64,000 bases of DNA from Melitaea cinxia. Taxonomy: Eukaryota; Arthropoda; Insecta; Lepidoptera; Nymphalidae. The translations under genes and the position numbers were made by a program. The stretch spans positions 16,238,549 through 16,302,548 of the forward strand of contig NC_059409.1 in NCBI RefSeq assembly GCF_905220565.1, in the 5' to 3' direction. Shown here piece by piece: positions 21,851-33,489 of the stretch. The number at the start of each line of letters is the position of its first letter. The first letter of the stretch is position 1. The notes under the pieces are model-generated. The model worked only from the letters and a program-made list of their open reading frames with translations, ran no database searches and was not told the DNA's origin.

Positions 21851-24800
21851 CTAACCTACGGGTGGCACAAGCGTGTCCTGGCGCCTGTAAATTAAAAGAT
21901 ATGGCACCCGTGGTGTTTGAGGGCTCAGGACTTGAGCGAGTGTCACCCTTGTTACGGCTGAGTCATCGAACCTGAAATGAGAGATATTTTATAAATTAAC
22001 AATTAGTGAAATTTCTACAACGCACCTAAGAACTATAAATTTGGACCCGTAGTTTACTCAGTCGAGATCATCCACAGAGTTAGGTATGCCTATAGTGTGA
22101 TTACAATTGTACACATTCCAGGACGAAAAACGCAACGTATTTTTTATTACTTCATTGTGTCTTTTATTAAAAGTGTTATCCTAGTATTATAAAGCAGTAA
22201 ACGTTGCCTCTTTAAATATCTAAACTTTGGTTGGGATTCATTAAAAAGTATTTATCTCACCTCAGCCACCCAGCTCGGCCGTGAAAGGCATCTGTGACGT
22301 AGTGCCCTTTGCCTGCTTCTGTCCCGGCGTGAAGAACAACAGCAAGCAGTTTGTACTGGCATTGGCGTTGCTCGGCGTGTATGGATCTTGACGAGACCAT
22401 TCCTGTTATTGTAAAATATCATTTTAGATTTTGTGTATGTGACAGGCATGTGTACCTGATATACACCATGACATAATGAGCCAGTTGCAGTATTCTGCAG
22501 TGTATTAATTTGTTTGAATAAATTCTTGTCGAATTTAAGTTTATGCCAGTCAAAGTCTTTCAGATCGAGGCTCTTAAGTTACAAATTAAGCAAGCTAAGA
22601 GAAGAGAGTTCGAAAGACGCCGCGTTGGCGCAACGGTCACAGCCATGGATTGTACCTGTAGCGCTGGTGGTTGCGGGTTCGATCCCTGCACATAACAATT
22701 ATTTGTATTTGTGTTGTCTCGGAGAGCACGTTAAGCCATCGGTCCCGGTTGTTATCATGTACACATGATAGCGATCGTTACTCATAGTAGGGAATATATC
22801 CGCCAACCCGCATTGGAGCAGCGTGGTGGATTAAGCTCCGATCCTTCTCCAACATGGCGAAAGAGGCCTATGCCCAGTATTATAGACTGAAGCGAAGAGA
22901 GAGTTATATTACAGGCTGAAGCGAAGAGAGTTCTAAGCAGTAGGCCGGTATATTCAATTTACCAGAACCAATAAAAAAATTTTTTACTAATAGTAAAAGA
23001 TATCGAGACGTAGGTATACATACGTGTATTGATAGTCAGGTCAACGGAGAAATCAATTTTCTTGACTATCTTATATGTTTGACCTCTCGCGCCAAGCTTG
23101 AAGCACTTCAGATGGAGCACCAGTACCGCAGGTAGGTGCTCCAAAGAAAGGCGTTGCCAGGCACCAGGCACGCCTTCGATGTGCTCCTTGGCGACTAAGA
23201 GGTCAAGCGCACTCTCGACCGAGTCGGAGCGCTGTTGGAAACAAATAACACTTTAATTTTATTTCAAAGGCTTGTTTTATATTACGAACACACTTATAGA
23301 AATTTATACTTCTTAATATTATAAAGCTGAAAGGCATCTTTGTTCGTTTGTTTAAACGAGCTAATCTCAGGAACTACCGATTCGAATTGAAAAATCTCTT
23401 TCGTGTTGGATAATCCATTCACCGCGGAAGGCTATAGGCTACTGTTACCGATGAACATGTAAATATCGTGAAACGACATCGGCTCGGGAGGCTCGCAACA
23501 CTCGCCTGGACGTCAAGCTGCAGCGTGAAGAACGGCTGCGTGGTGTCCGCGGCGCGGCGGTGCGGCCGGTGGAGGCGCGAGCGCGTGCGCCCGCGGAAGA
23601 TGTCCGCCAGCGGCGTGCGGGCGGGTTCTGCGGGCTCGCTCAGTCGCATCGCCTGCAGTCATAAGACGAACACTCACTCAGGGTACCTACTACAAAACCT
23701 AGGGAATATATTCACAACTGATCGTTACACAACAAATAGTCAAAGAAAGTTAAGTATAGTGTTGCCCAAATGCAAGAACAAGACGAGACTTAGCCAGTCT
23801 TGGTCTTGGTCTTGCGCCAATACACCTGGTCTTGGTCTTGGTCTTGGTCTTGCGCTCCCAGTCTTGGTCTTGGTCTTGGTCTTGCAGCAAGAGTCTTGCA
23901 AGTCTTGCAATTACCTATTAGTCTATTACTATTTATTAAAGTTTACTTTAAATCGTAGAAAAACGTATTAGAATTGGAACATTGTGAGCTTGAATTAACA
24001 TAGCCATAGTAAAGATCAAGCAGATTAATAAATAACTGAAGATTTGATAAGAAATTCGAAAAATCAACTGACCTATATGTCGTTTTCCATGGAAGTAACT
24101 GTTTCTTAATAAACATTTATGATTTATAAGCTTACATTTGCTAAAACGTGTAAAAAAACAAATTAATTACAATAACTTGACTGTATTTTAAAGAACAATA
24201 CTTATCTGTCTAGAAAGAGATTGAACTCCAACTTATAGGAAATTTAATAAAAGAGTTTTACGATTTATCATTTATTTGAATAAAAAATAAAATACAACAC
24301 AAATCAACAGCTTTATCATTAGGTTATGATACTTTATATCAATTTTTTTGACCAAGAATTAATACAAAGTAACCATCTGGCTGACTCATCACTTAACCTA
24401 TTTCTATGTTTTCTAATTACTAATGATGCTTTAGAAAATAACCTCTCAGCAGGTACTGCTGCGGTAGTTGCAGGTATTGAGAGAAAATCACGGGCCATTT
24501 TCGATAAAATCGGATACTCTGTCTCATGCGTCCTCCACCAATCTAAAATGTCTTCCGAGCTGGCAGTTCTTGGTTTTCTCAGGTACTCCTCCAACTCGTC
24601 TATCACTAAGTCTTGAAGACAAGATCCAGATGACGTCGAGGGACATTCATAGAGTTTATCAAAGTCTATTACGTCTTCATCTTCATCACATACTTTATTT
24701 TCTTTTTCTGGTAATTCCAGAGATTTGTTCAGTGAGTGTAGACTTTTATATTCTTCATAAAGTTCATTGAACTTGCGCAGACTTTCTGTTTTAAGTTGCT

Positions 24801-27800
24801 TCCCCCACATTGTCAGGTCAAAAGTCTGAGCCTTATGCCTTGGGTCTAAAATTAAAGAAGTACAATAAATCCAGTTGCTCTTCTTGTAATGTTTAAGAAT
24901 TTTGTCTCGAGCTGCTTGGAAAGCTAGAATGAGCCTTTCATCCACTTCAGATCGATTAGGTTTCTCATCTAACTGTTTTACCATGGATTCAATTTTATCT
25001 AGCAAGAAATTGAATGATACAATGACTAGCGGTAATGTAACATATTTGTCTCCACCAAGTTTTGTACTTAAAAGTTTAAAGTTTATTAGAAATTTATGTA
25101 ATTTTTCGAGTACCTGCCATTCATTAGCTGTGATTTGAAAATCATTTAATTCGGTGACAGAACTGCACAATATGTCAATGCCCGCTCTCACTTTTAAACC
25201 AAATCCAATCATATCATGTGTGGAATTCCATCTCGTTGGACAGTCAAGAATGGCATTTAGATTTGATGGCACGCCAGCTGCTTCACAAGCAGACTGAAAC
25301 TTCTTCTTCACTATCTCACTTCTTTTTATTTTACTGGAAATACTGCGTAACTTTGTTACAGATGTACGCGAGTCAGCAATATTTGGTGCAGATTCTTCAT
25401 CTTCCTCATCCTCAGTTTCGTCTGCATAGTCTTCGTACTGCTGATCTTGCGCGTTAGTGTCAGACTCACAGTGTAATGCTAAGGTCTTTAATAAATCTTG
25501 TACACCAAGGTTTAAAATGTGAGCAATGCACCGGAAATGTTGATTGTCTGAATCAAAGTTTGGCGGCAGCTGTTTGCCCAGTTCATACATAAATTTGGTA
25601 TTTGCAGTTGCGTTGTCGACCGTGATACCTTGTATTTTATCAATTATGCCATATTCCAATAAACATTCATGAAAAATCGTTGCAATATCTTCCCCAGTAT
25701 GTCGACCGCGTGATGGTATAAAATCAAGAACTACAGATTGATACTTCCATTCGTTGTCTATATAATGAATAGTAACCCCGTAGTAACTCCTGCCAGCAAT
25801 TGACGTCCACCCATCAATGGTAAAAGACATTTAAATGATAATTGTTGAAGTCGTTCCTTGAGATTCAATTGGAGCTCTTCAAATCGCTCTTTGACTTTCC
25901 TTCTAAGTGTAGACCTTTTAGGAAACACCATATTAGGGCAAATACATCGAAAATATACTTGTGTAGCTTCGTCATCGAAAAATGAGAAGGGAAGATATTT
26001 TTTCACCACCCAATCAACTGTAGCTGTCGTGATGTTGTCACTGCTGTTTTCCGACTGAAACAAAACAATAAATCTTGTGTTATTATTTAAAACATACTAG
26101 GTTTGAGCGTATAAGAGGAGGAGGTTTGTTGTTGTTAAATCGAGAAAATCGTTAAATTGATATTTGTTAAGGTATTAAGGTTGCACTGTACTGTAATTTA
26201 CCAAAATAAAGTACTTAGTTGTTACTGGCCGATTAAATGAAAATATGGGTGTTTATAAAAAATATTTAAGACGATAATTACATACTTAATATGTCGCACT
26301 CCTAGATGAAAACACCACTAACTCAAAAATACTTACGTAAGTTAATGGCGTTTTTGAAAGTATCGGATGAATAGCTACGCAGAGTTAAAATTCTTTTAAC
26401 TGTTAAAAAAATATTCTTACCTGTCCACTTCTTCCAGCGGTTACTAAAAAGCTTGTGATATCTCCACTTAATTTTGGTTTAACAGGAAGAAATATTTCTG
26501 ATTCCTTTTTGTGGAAAGATATTAGATGTTTCCTTAAGCCTGAAGTGTTTCTGTTTTTCATTTTTATTTCAATCTTTTTATGTTGGCACAATTTACAGAA
26601 GGCAGTTTGGGATGCATGAATTATTTCGAAAAACTCCTCAAATTTGCTTTTGGGTCTTTTAGATCTGTGACTCAAACTCTCATTACTCGGACTAGAATAA
26701 TTTGAATCTTCGTCACTCATATTAAATTGTACACGTGATACGTTTTTAGAAAACAACGAGAATTAGTAAAAACAATTATTAAGTTAGACTCGAAGCACAG
26801 CTCAATTGGAAATGACTGGAATTAAAATAATTCCTTTATTTATAGTACGTTTCCTTGCTTTCTACCGCGCCGCCTCGCCACGTGCCGGCTATATGAAAAG
26901 GATGCCGCCGCAAATCAAACAATGCCGCGTGCGGCGTACAAACACACACTAAATATTACCTACTTGTACAGACGCGACGCGTGAATAAAATATATGTAAA
27001 GAATTAGTGCCAATCACTATTCTTTACATATAAGTGAATTGGCGTTTTTGGCGCGAAGTGTTTTGGCGTACATCTATACTAATATTATAAAGCTGAAGAG
27101 TTCGTTTGTATGTTTGATGACAGAAGTTTTAAAATAAATAAATAAGTCCTGAACGTCACTATACCTCCAAAGTTACTATTCCTCGTGGACGAAGTCGCGG
27201 GCACAGCTAGTAAATACTTACTCTCATCATCTCTCTCAGAGATATTCGGGCTGGTAAGTAATACAAAACTCTTATCGCAGGCTTTTTATTTTATTAGTAG
27301 GTAAGTACCTACGCTTTTTATATTATTTTATTAGTTTTGTAGAATTTTTTTACACGTTTCAAGTATATTTAAAAGTGGCTACAATATTTATTAAACGGGT
27401 GATATTTGAACACTTTTTGCTATTTTTTCTTGTAAAAACTTAAGAAATATAATGACTAAATGTACAATAATAGTACCTAAGTAATTAGTTTAAAACCATA
27501 TAAGTAATCAATATTATAATATATACTTACTAGAATGAATTAATAAGACATCTACTACCTATCCTTACCATTTTATCCTAATCATAATACTACTTGCGTG
27601 ATCAGTATAATGTATTCATTTTCATTCTAAGCACTCTGAAACTTATTTATTCTTTGGAACACCTGTAGGTACTCTTAAAATTCGAAATTATTTTGCATGA
27701 GTATACCTACGCCCTATGGCGGCAATCAAATAGTGTCAAATGTTATGATTTCGGCGTGGCGGCAACGATTGTTTTAGATTTCAAAAGAAGCCGCCGGCGC

Positions 27801-29729
27801 GTGTATCATAACCATGTACTTCCGAAAAGCGGCAAATTTCTTTGAGAAGTAAGTACAAAACCTTTGATGCCGCATTATCAAAGTGCCGATGGTAAAAAGA
27901 TAACTATGCATGCACTCAGTTTGATTTTAATAGATATTTTTTTATTCGCTATGTTTATGGTATTAGTCGTAATGCGCATAGGTCCAGTTTTTCATATTCT
28001 TTAGCGCTAAGTCCTAGCTGCAAGACGCAAGAGTCTTGCAGGCTATGTCTTGTTCTTGCTCAAGTCTTGCACGGTCAGTCTTGGTCTTGGTCTTGCTAAA
28101 AATACGCGGTCTTGTTCTTGGTCTTGGTCTTGCAAAAACGCAAGAACAAGACCAAGACTGCAAGACCAAGACTGAATTTGGGCAACACTAGTTAAGTATG
28201 TGAATTTTCAACGCTTCTCACCCCGAGCATCTCATCCTGGAGCGAATTGAGGAGGCAACTTAGGAACTCTTCCGCATCCTCCTGTCTGCCTCCCTGTGAT
28301 CCGGAGAACTGCCGCAGGGCCCTCAGTACGCGGACTCCCGCAGATCCGTCCAGCGGCGGCCCGATGACGGCCGCCCGCCTGTTGCTCGCCACCGTATCGT
28401 ACTCGGAGCAGAATTGTACGCTGAAAGTTAAACGGGGGAAAATATTAATTTTTTTCTATAATAAAAAATATAATAAAGTGAGAAAACTATAAAACAATTG
28501 CAAGCGAGACGCTCTGGTGGAAGCATCATAAAAACAATAGCCGGGTACTTACAGCGCATCGAGTACGGGTGTGCTCGAATATAATCGACGCGTTTGCTGC
28601 GATACCCGTAGGGCTACCATCAAGCTATAAAACAGCGGGCAAGCGATCAATGCTTGCAGGATAGCATTGACGTAGCAGTAGTTCCCGAGATTGATGATAC
28701 CGCGAGGCAAGAGCGAAACAGGACGATTTTCCGTTTCATATCTCGCCAGTATTGCTGGAAAAGAAAGCGGACAAAGTTTTGGTTTGTAGTAAAAAGATTT
28801 GTGATGTATGCATCTATACGTAACGATATATATTTAATTATGTATACTTTTAGATATGATGTAAAATATAATCAAATCTATAATGTAAAATAAGTTTGTA
28901 ATGAGGCTACATTAAATTAAAAATTTAATACTCATAAAAATTTAATGTCATACCTACGAATTCAAACTGGTCGTATGAGAGTATTCAGAAACATAATTGT
29001 GTTTGCAGGCAAACGAAAAAAAAACCGACCTTAATTATATCGACAAGTAATACAACGTAGGTAGATGAATAAATAGTCAAGTAAATACGCATTATCAAAG
29101 ATTGCTCCAAAAGTTTAGTGTGACCACATGATAAACATCAGCTTTCGATTAAATTAAAAATTATCAAAATTAGTACACCCAGTAAAAAGTTATGCGGATT
29201 TTCGAGAGTTTTCATCGATTTCTCTGGGATCCCATCATTAAATCCTGGTTTCCTTATATGGTACCAAACTAGAGATAGCTCCTTTCCAACAAAAAAGGAT
29301 TATCAAAATTGGTTCATAAGCAACGGAGTTATCCCCGAACATACATAAAAAAATATATATATACGGTCGAATTGAGTAACCTACTCCTTTTTTTGAAGTC
29401 TGTTAAAAATATAGTAGTTAAATAATTGTCTTTGCAGACAAACGAAGAAAACCGACTTCAATTATATCGACAAGTAATATAACGTTGGTAGACGAAAAAT
29501 AATTTCGTTTGCGTTTGCGAGCAAACACAATAATAATAATATAGTTTACTTGCTAATTTGTATTCTCGATATTGACTAAAATAAAACATAATCAGTAATC
29601 ACCTCCAACTTTGTGCGAGCTGGAATCAAGCCCTTCAGTCGGCAACAAATTATCCTTTGAAGGACCAGCCGTATTATTTTTAAACAGGCTGGCCCAGGTT
29701 TTTGGGGGCGGCGACTGCAGGGTTGTCAT
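21851..29729 (-). CDS. USP10-like: USP10-like ubiquitin-specific protease, seven exons
   Basis: Cysteine protease that removes ubiquitin from proteins. Exons on the minus strand: 29729-29603, 28754-28553, 28420-28222, 23652-23506, 23231-23024, 22402-22261 and 21971-21851. All junctions keep phase and give 381 residues. The Cys box is NLGNYCYVNAILQAL (catalytic Cys about 69). GRQEDAEEFLSCLLNSL lies in exon 3, QPFFTLQLDVQ in exon 4 and LPAVLVLHLKCF in exon 5. The His box is GKGHYVTDAFH (His about 328), the Asp box is FDDSAV, and the end is YLLIYRRQD. Each matches animal USP10 in order, including PPPKTWASLF near the start. Only one donor is odd (GC at 23505). The N-terminus is far shorter than human USP10, and two stops precede the first ATG in its exon, so either the copy is truncated or upstream exons use another splice. 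A hAT fills intron 3 and a SINE fills intron 5. Probably functional, or silenced only recently. Confidence 0.85.
22612..22922 (+). mobile_element. tRNA-derived SINE in USP10-like intron 5
   Basis: Flanked by 11-bp direct repeats GAAGAGAGTTC (22601-22611 and 22923-22933). The head has an A box (TGGCGCAACGG) and a B box (GGTTCGATCCC). The body runs through GTTAAGCCATCGGTCCCGG and GATAGCGATCGTTACTCATA, and ends at GGCCTATGCCCAGTATTATA. The same insertion with the same target repeats is at 62336-62629 in the second gene copy. This copy has an extra short duplication (CTGAAGCGAAGAGAG) near its 3' end. Confidence 0.8.
23310..23450 (+). repeat. Helitron 5' fragment in USP10-like intron 4
   Basis: Contains TTAATATTATAAAGCTGAAA, CGAGCTAATCTCAGGAACTA and AAGGCTATAGGCTACTGTT, the internal sequence of the TCTATACTAATATTA Helitron family. 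No CTAG end is present. Confidence 0.6.
24334..26756 (-). CDS. hAT transposase with BED zinc finger, one frameshift
   Basis: Catalyses cut-and-paste transposition of the surrounding element, acting in the nucleus. Exon 1 (26756-26421) carries a BED-type finger, CKLCQ through RKHLISFH. The intron is 26420-26055 (GTAAG to TTTCAG). Exon 2 (from 26054) continues in phase with SENSSDNITTATVDWVVKKY. At about 25830 the frame moves by one base, as if one A were lost from the run in TTTAAA. The following 498-codon frame holds the hAT core: FTIDGWTS (first Asp), ITVDNATANTKFM (second Asp), RCIAHILNLGVQD, CPTRWNSTHD, and the C-terminal dimerisation region with VPAERLFSKASLVIRKHRNR. Total about 685 residues, the usual length. 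The single shift either kills the gene or is a polymorphism or sequence error. ATG 26756 was chosen; ATG 26720 is also possible. Confidence 0.88.
27073..27210 (+). mobile_element. Miniature Helitron, 138 bp, inside the hAT
   Basis: Starts TCTATACTAATATTATAAAG after A and ends GACGAAGTCGCGGGCACAG then CTAG before T. It is an internally deleted member of the same family as 52634-52818. It lies in the 5' non-coding part of the hAT, so it inserted after or travelled with it. Confidence 0.7.
28985..29412 (-). repeat. Family A repeat in USP10-like intron 1
   Basis: Begins AATTGTGTTTGCAGGCAAAC and ends ACTCCTTTTTTTGAAGTCTG, with an internal deletion of about 150 bp. The hairpin end GTTTGC-AG-GCAAAC is conserved although the loop has changed. 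Confidence 0.7.
29423..29535. repeat. Miniature family A repeat, 110 bp
   Basis: Both ends are the same family end: ATAATTGTCTTTGCAGACAA on the left and TTTGCGAGCAAACACAATAA on the right, facing inward. This gives a fold-back form of the repeat with almost no interior. Confidence 0.6.
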
Positions 29730-29789
29730 AATTTATTAACCTGCAATTAGGACAGATTTAAACGTATTGAAAACATAAATTAGATATAA

Positions 29790-30006
29790 CAGTACCTAGA
29801 TAAATAAATAAACGGTTTATACTCAATGGCTGCCAGTAGGATTTTTTTCCTGTGTCAGGAGACCAGAAATACACACAATACACAAGTACAAAGCCGGAAC
29901 CATGACAAACATCTATATGGCCTATACAAATGTCTGTCATGAGCGGGGATCGAACCCGCGATCGCCAGCGCAATAGCCAATGCTGTGACCGCTGCGCTAA
30001 CGCGTC
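29790..30006 (-). mobile_element. tRNA-derived SINE
   Basis: On the minus strand the head has CGTTAGCGCAGCGGTCACAG (A box) and CGGGTTCGATCCCCGC (B box), followed by TCATGACAGACATTTGTATA and a body with TGGCAGCCATTGAG. It lies just upstream of the first USP10-like exon and just left of a family D repeat. It is not a functional tRNA: the acceptor stem does not pair and a long body follows. Confidence 0.65.
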
Positions 30007-30017
30007 ATCAAAGTCTA

Positions 30018-31045
30018 CCCGATTAGAAAAAAGGTCAGGCTCAACCAGATCATGTATCCGACCGGATCAGGATAGAATGAGGCATGTCAGATCCGGCAAG
30101 CTCTATCATGACCAGGTCTGATCCAGACAAGGATAGCCTGATGTAAAATATAATCAAGTATGGTAAGGCATACTGGACCAGCACCCGGTCCGGTTCAGAT
30201 AAGGACAGCCTGATGTAAAATAGAATCAAATATGGTAAGGCATACTCGACTTATTCCATGGGAGTATCAGTACCATAAAAATGGCGATTGTTAAATCTAT
30301 GATGGAATCTGTGCACACTGGTAACTAACTATTCTTATTTAGCATTATATAGATTTTTTTAGTTTCTATATGTGATAGCTTTTTATTAGCTTTTTTTTTA
30401 TTCATATTCTGTATGAGTTATAGTTATAATAAGCTGTAAGCTATCCAAATAAAATAAAATAAAATAAAAAAATACTGGACCAGGACCCGGTCCGGTCCAG
30501 ATCAGGATATCCTGAAACAAATTACGCGAACTGAGCCTGAATCGCGCTATCAATGTTTTTAAGCGCACTTAATATACAGTTATCAGGATAGTCTAGCAGG
30601 GAGTCCATTCCTACACAGCGGAGCAGTCGTAAGTAGTAGGAAGTAGTTAATTAATATTTAATTATTAGAAGTTAATAAATAAAATTTAATTAATAATAAT
30701 AATTAATTAATAATATAAAAATAAATAAAAATAATTAATATTTAAAGTAAAAAAATAAATAATACATTGGAAAAAATAAACGAAAATAAATATCATAATA
30801 CCCCTCCCCCTCCTCCCTCCTTTTTATCAAACAATTTTTTCAAGAATATACATTCGTGTTTTTTAAAAGGTCTGGACCGAACCGGTTGATCAGGAAGAGA
30901 TGAGGTTTCCTAATCTGGACCCGATCAGGAAATCTCATCTTATCCTGATCAGGTCCAGACAAATCTTCTGCTTTACATACGTTATCCGGTCCAGATCAAG
31001 CATGCCCGGTCCGGGCCTTCTAAGGAACACAAAAACAATTCTATT
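30018..31045. repeat. Family D repeat rich in GGTCCGG palindromes, copy 1
   Basis: Left end CCCGATTAGAAAAAAGGTCA, then repeated units with CCGGTCCGGTCCAGA and AAGGATAGCCTGATGTAAAA. The right part has GACCGAACCGGTTGATCAGG and GGTCCAGATCAAGCATGCCC. Copies lie at 47039-47480 and 47487-49433. An AT-rich middle (30640-30850) and a retroposon tail (30255-30478) interrupt it. No transposase frame. Class unknown; ends are weakly inverted. Confidence 0.6.
30255..30478 (+). mobile_element. Retroposon 3' end with (AAATA)n tail inside family D
   Basis: AT-rich insertion ending in a pentamer tail of AAATA repeats at 30448-30470, placed between two otherwise adjacent family D units. Probably a 5'-truncated LINE end; no coding. 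Confidence 0.45.
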
Positions 31046-31342
31046 CATGATAGGTAGGAATGTGTTAAGGCGAAAAAGTTTACATTTAAGAACAGTAGTG
31101 ATTACGAATACAATTGTTGCTTCCACTACCTACTATGAATTTCTGTCATAAACTATTGCTCCAATTTTTATAAAGCTTGTTTTATAATATATTATTATAA
31201 AGCGAGCACATTTAATAGCTATAGCACATTATTGGGTTCGATATTTTAATGATTAATGACAAATACAAGATCAAGAAGACAATACGTCGCTTAAACCGAA
31301 ACTAAAATCATCATATCAAAAATTTCGATATAGCGGGTACAT
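31046..31342. other. AT-rich DNA without a gene
   Basis: Nothing recognised apart from the CATATCAAAA arm at about 31310, which pairs with 31420-31432 around the tRNA-like sequence. Confidence 0.35.
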
Positions 31343-31415
31343 CGTTCCATAGCTTAATTGGCTAGAGCGCCGACACGGTCAGTCGGAGACGCGGGTTCGA
31401 ACCCCGCAAGAGCGG
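31343..31415 (+). tRNA. tRNA-like sequence, probable pseudogene
   Basis: Cloverleaf parts are visible: D arm GCT-TAATTGGCTAG-AGC, anticodon stem CCGAC/GTCGG with loop ACGGTCA, and T arm GCGGG-TTCGAAC-CCCGC. The A and B boxes are good. The acceptor stem pairs only 5 of 7 positions, and loop position 33 is C, not T, so the anticodon (GGT by position) is doubtful. It may be a decayed tRNA or a SINE head. It is bracketed by a short inverted repeat (TCATATCAAAA and TTTTGATATGA). Confidence 0.4.
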
Positions 31416-33489
31416 TCAATTTTGATATGATATTCAAAAATGTTTAGAATTCCTAATGTGTGGGTAACACAAAAATAAAATCGTTCAAATACAAGAAAGT
31501 TTAAAAGCGCTGCGTTACACCGAAGAAATAATACCATTTATAGCGGTAGAAAGTTTTTTTTTCAGTTGTAGGTACTGAATAGTCTTTTGCTGATTATTCT
31601 CTGCAAATTTTATATTCCTAATCTCTCAGCTCTGTAGCTTCTCGTTAACCATAATTATTTAATTGAGATTCAAAATTGATTGTAAGGCCTACCTCATTAC
31701 CTGAATGAAATTTTAATTTTACTACTTCGACAAGAATGAAATTAAAATTATGTATACAATTTGAACTATATTTTGAATGAAAAATATGAAGCGAATCAAA
31801 CAGAACACCTTACCTTGAGTAAAGCAAGAGTAGAACCAACAACACTTGAACGCTTGAGCAGAGGTCTACACTGAATACGACACGATTAGCTCGACGTCAG
31901 GCCAACGACACTGTCCTAACACGACTGACCAACGCATCAGATGACCAGGTAAACGTGAAGGAATATTCCTACTAAGGGTGGGGGTACAGAGTTTAATAAT
32001 ATTGGTTGTGACTTGCGGCAAACAATGACATTCCTACTTTCGCTTTTTTTTTCATTTCGTGAAGCAACAATGTATGCTTTGTAAGGGCTCGACAATAGAG
32101 TCTGGGTGTATTTATTTATTTATTTAACTATCTACGTTTATAAGTGAGCGTGTCGGTTGATGTAGTATTTGTATTATAGCGTTTTTTGTCGCCTTTTTTT
32201 CTATATATAGACATTTTTCGTTGTTCTAAATAATTAAAAAACTATTTAGGACTAGGAAGATTTTTAAAATAGTAGTTATTGTGGAAAACGATATAAATAA
32301 CGGTTAAGAATGTCGATTTTTAGAGTACTAATGGAGTTAAGAAGACTGTGTGGGTTAATTAACAGCTTCAGGATTCACAGAACTTGGTAACAGTAGATAA
32401 AACACTTAATCAAAACTTTTCATTCGTTAAAATTTGTAAAATATAATATGTTCAAGTGATATTATTAAAAATGTTATAAAAAAATTACTTGAAATCGACA
32501 CTGTTACATCACTCAAAGATGACCGTTAAATTGGTAGCTTCGTTGAGTGACGTGTCACCGAGTCAACTGAGTTTTACAGTTGAGGGGGCCAATCATATCC
32601 ACATAAATTTTTTTTTCAAATATATCGGTTTTAGAGTCACGTAGTAATGAACTTATTACCTACTGCTTCATTTTATCACGTAGGTATAACTTCTACTCCG
32701 GTATGCCTCCATGTATCTCTATACGGCCCAAAACGTAAAGACATGAGATTAGTAACTCGTTCTTTAAACACTATTTCGCGATGAGACCGCCTTCGTGTTT
32801 TAATATTTGTGTAAGTGTTCTGTTTACTGACACAACGACACACGTTAACGTAATTGAATCATATTGCAAGACGTGGAGTGTTACTGTGTCTCCTCGATTA
32901 AAAAAATATGTATAAATAGTTACACTTTCTAAACAAGCAAATTCGAAACTAAATTGTTTATGAGGGTTTATAAAATGACAATAAACCATAGGAATTTGTC
33001 TAAAGTTGGCACAAAACAAAAGACAATGAATAAATTACATTGTTATTTTTATATGCTGTACGAATACCTTACCTGCTGTAAATTCTTATCTATCGTCGAT
33101 CAGAGTTTGAAAAAAATGGTTAAAAGGTAGTGTGGGTACTTTCCAATGCGTAAGTCACATAAAGTAGAAATCTCTTTCGAATGTAAAGTATAAAAAAACC
33201 TTTATTCCTTACAACCTTGTAGATATTATTATTTTTTTGTAAAAGTAAATGACTACAATTCCGAAGAATAAGAAAATTAGAAAGCCTGGGCATCCATGAC
33301 GTACGGTAACCTCTTATCGTTACTCTAGTGATACAAAAAAAAAACCCTTTGTTATTTCTAATTCCTATCATAGCAATAATCAACGTATAAGACAATTTAT
33401 TTAGAAATTACAGCTATTAAAATCGCATAGAGTGAAACAGTAATGTTCTATACCTACCACGTTCTGTTCATACATATTTTAGTTCCGAG
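31416..33489. other. AT-rich DNA, no gene or known repeat seen
   Basis: A 2-kb stretch with only short chance ORFs. A GC-richer patch at 31860-31950 has no match elsewhere in the window. This is one of the few areas here without an obvious transposon. Confidence 0.4.

Larger units (their letters stand above)
23757..28190 (-). mobile_element. hAT DNA transposon, complete ends, 4434 bp
   Basis: Terminal inverted repeats TAGTGTTGCCCAAAT are identical over 15 bp at both ends. They are flanked by a perfect 8-bp target duplication GTTAAGTA (23749-23756 and 28191-28198), the hallmark of hAT elements. Both subterminal regions (23800-23910 and 28020-28175) are filled with repeats of GGTCTTG, likely transposase-binding sites by analogy with known hATs. 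It encodes a BED-finger transposase on the minus strand (24334-26756) and carries a small Helitron (27073-27210). It sits in intron 3 of the USP10-like gene. The intact TSD and TIRs suggest recent insertion. Confidence 0.92.

Noticed and set aside
23468..23971. 167-codon ORF on the plus strand
   Set aside because: It is antisense to USP10-like exon 4 and runs into the GGTCTTG repeats of the hAT end; low-complexity Leu-Gly-Val output, no domain.
25820..25840. Programmed -1 frameshift in the hAT transposase
   Set aside because: The TTTAAA context lacks a proper slippery heptamer in the needed frame; loss of one base in an A run is simpler.
21851..29729. Calling the USP10-like gene a pseudogene because of the hAT
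   Set aside because: The hAT is intronic, and all exon joins keep phase with the active-site residues present.
30900..31151. Overlapping ORFs on both strands in family D
   Set aside because: They arise from palindromic repeat DNA; frames differ between family D copies.
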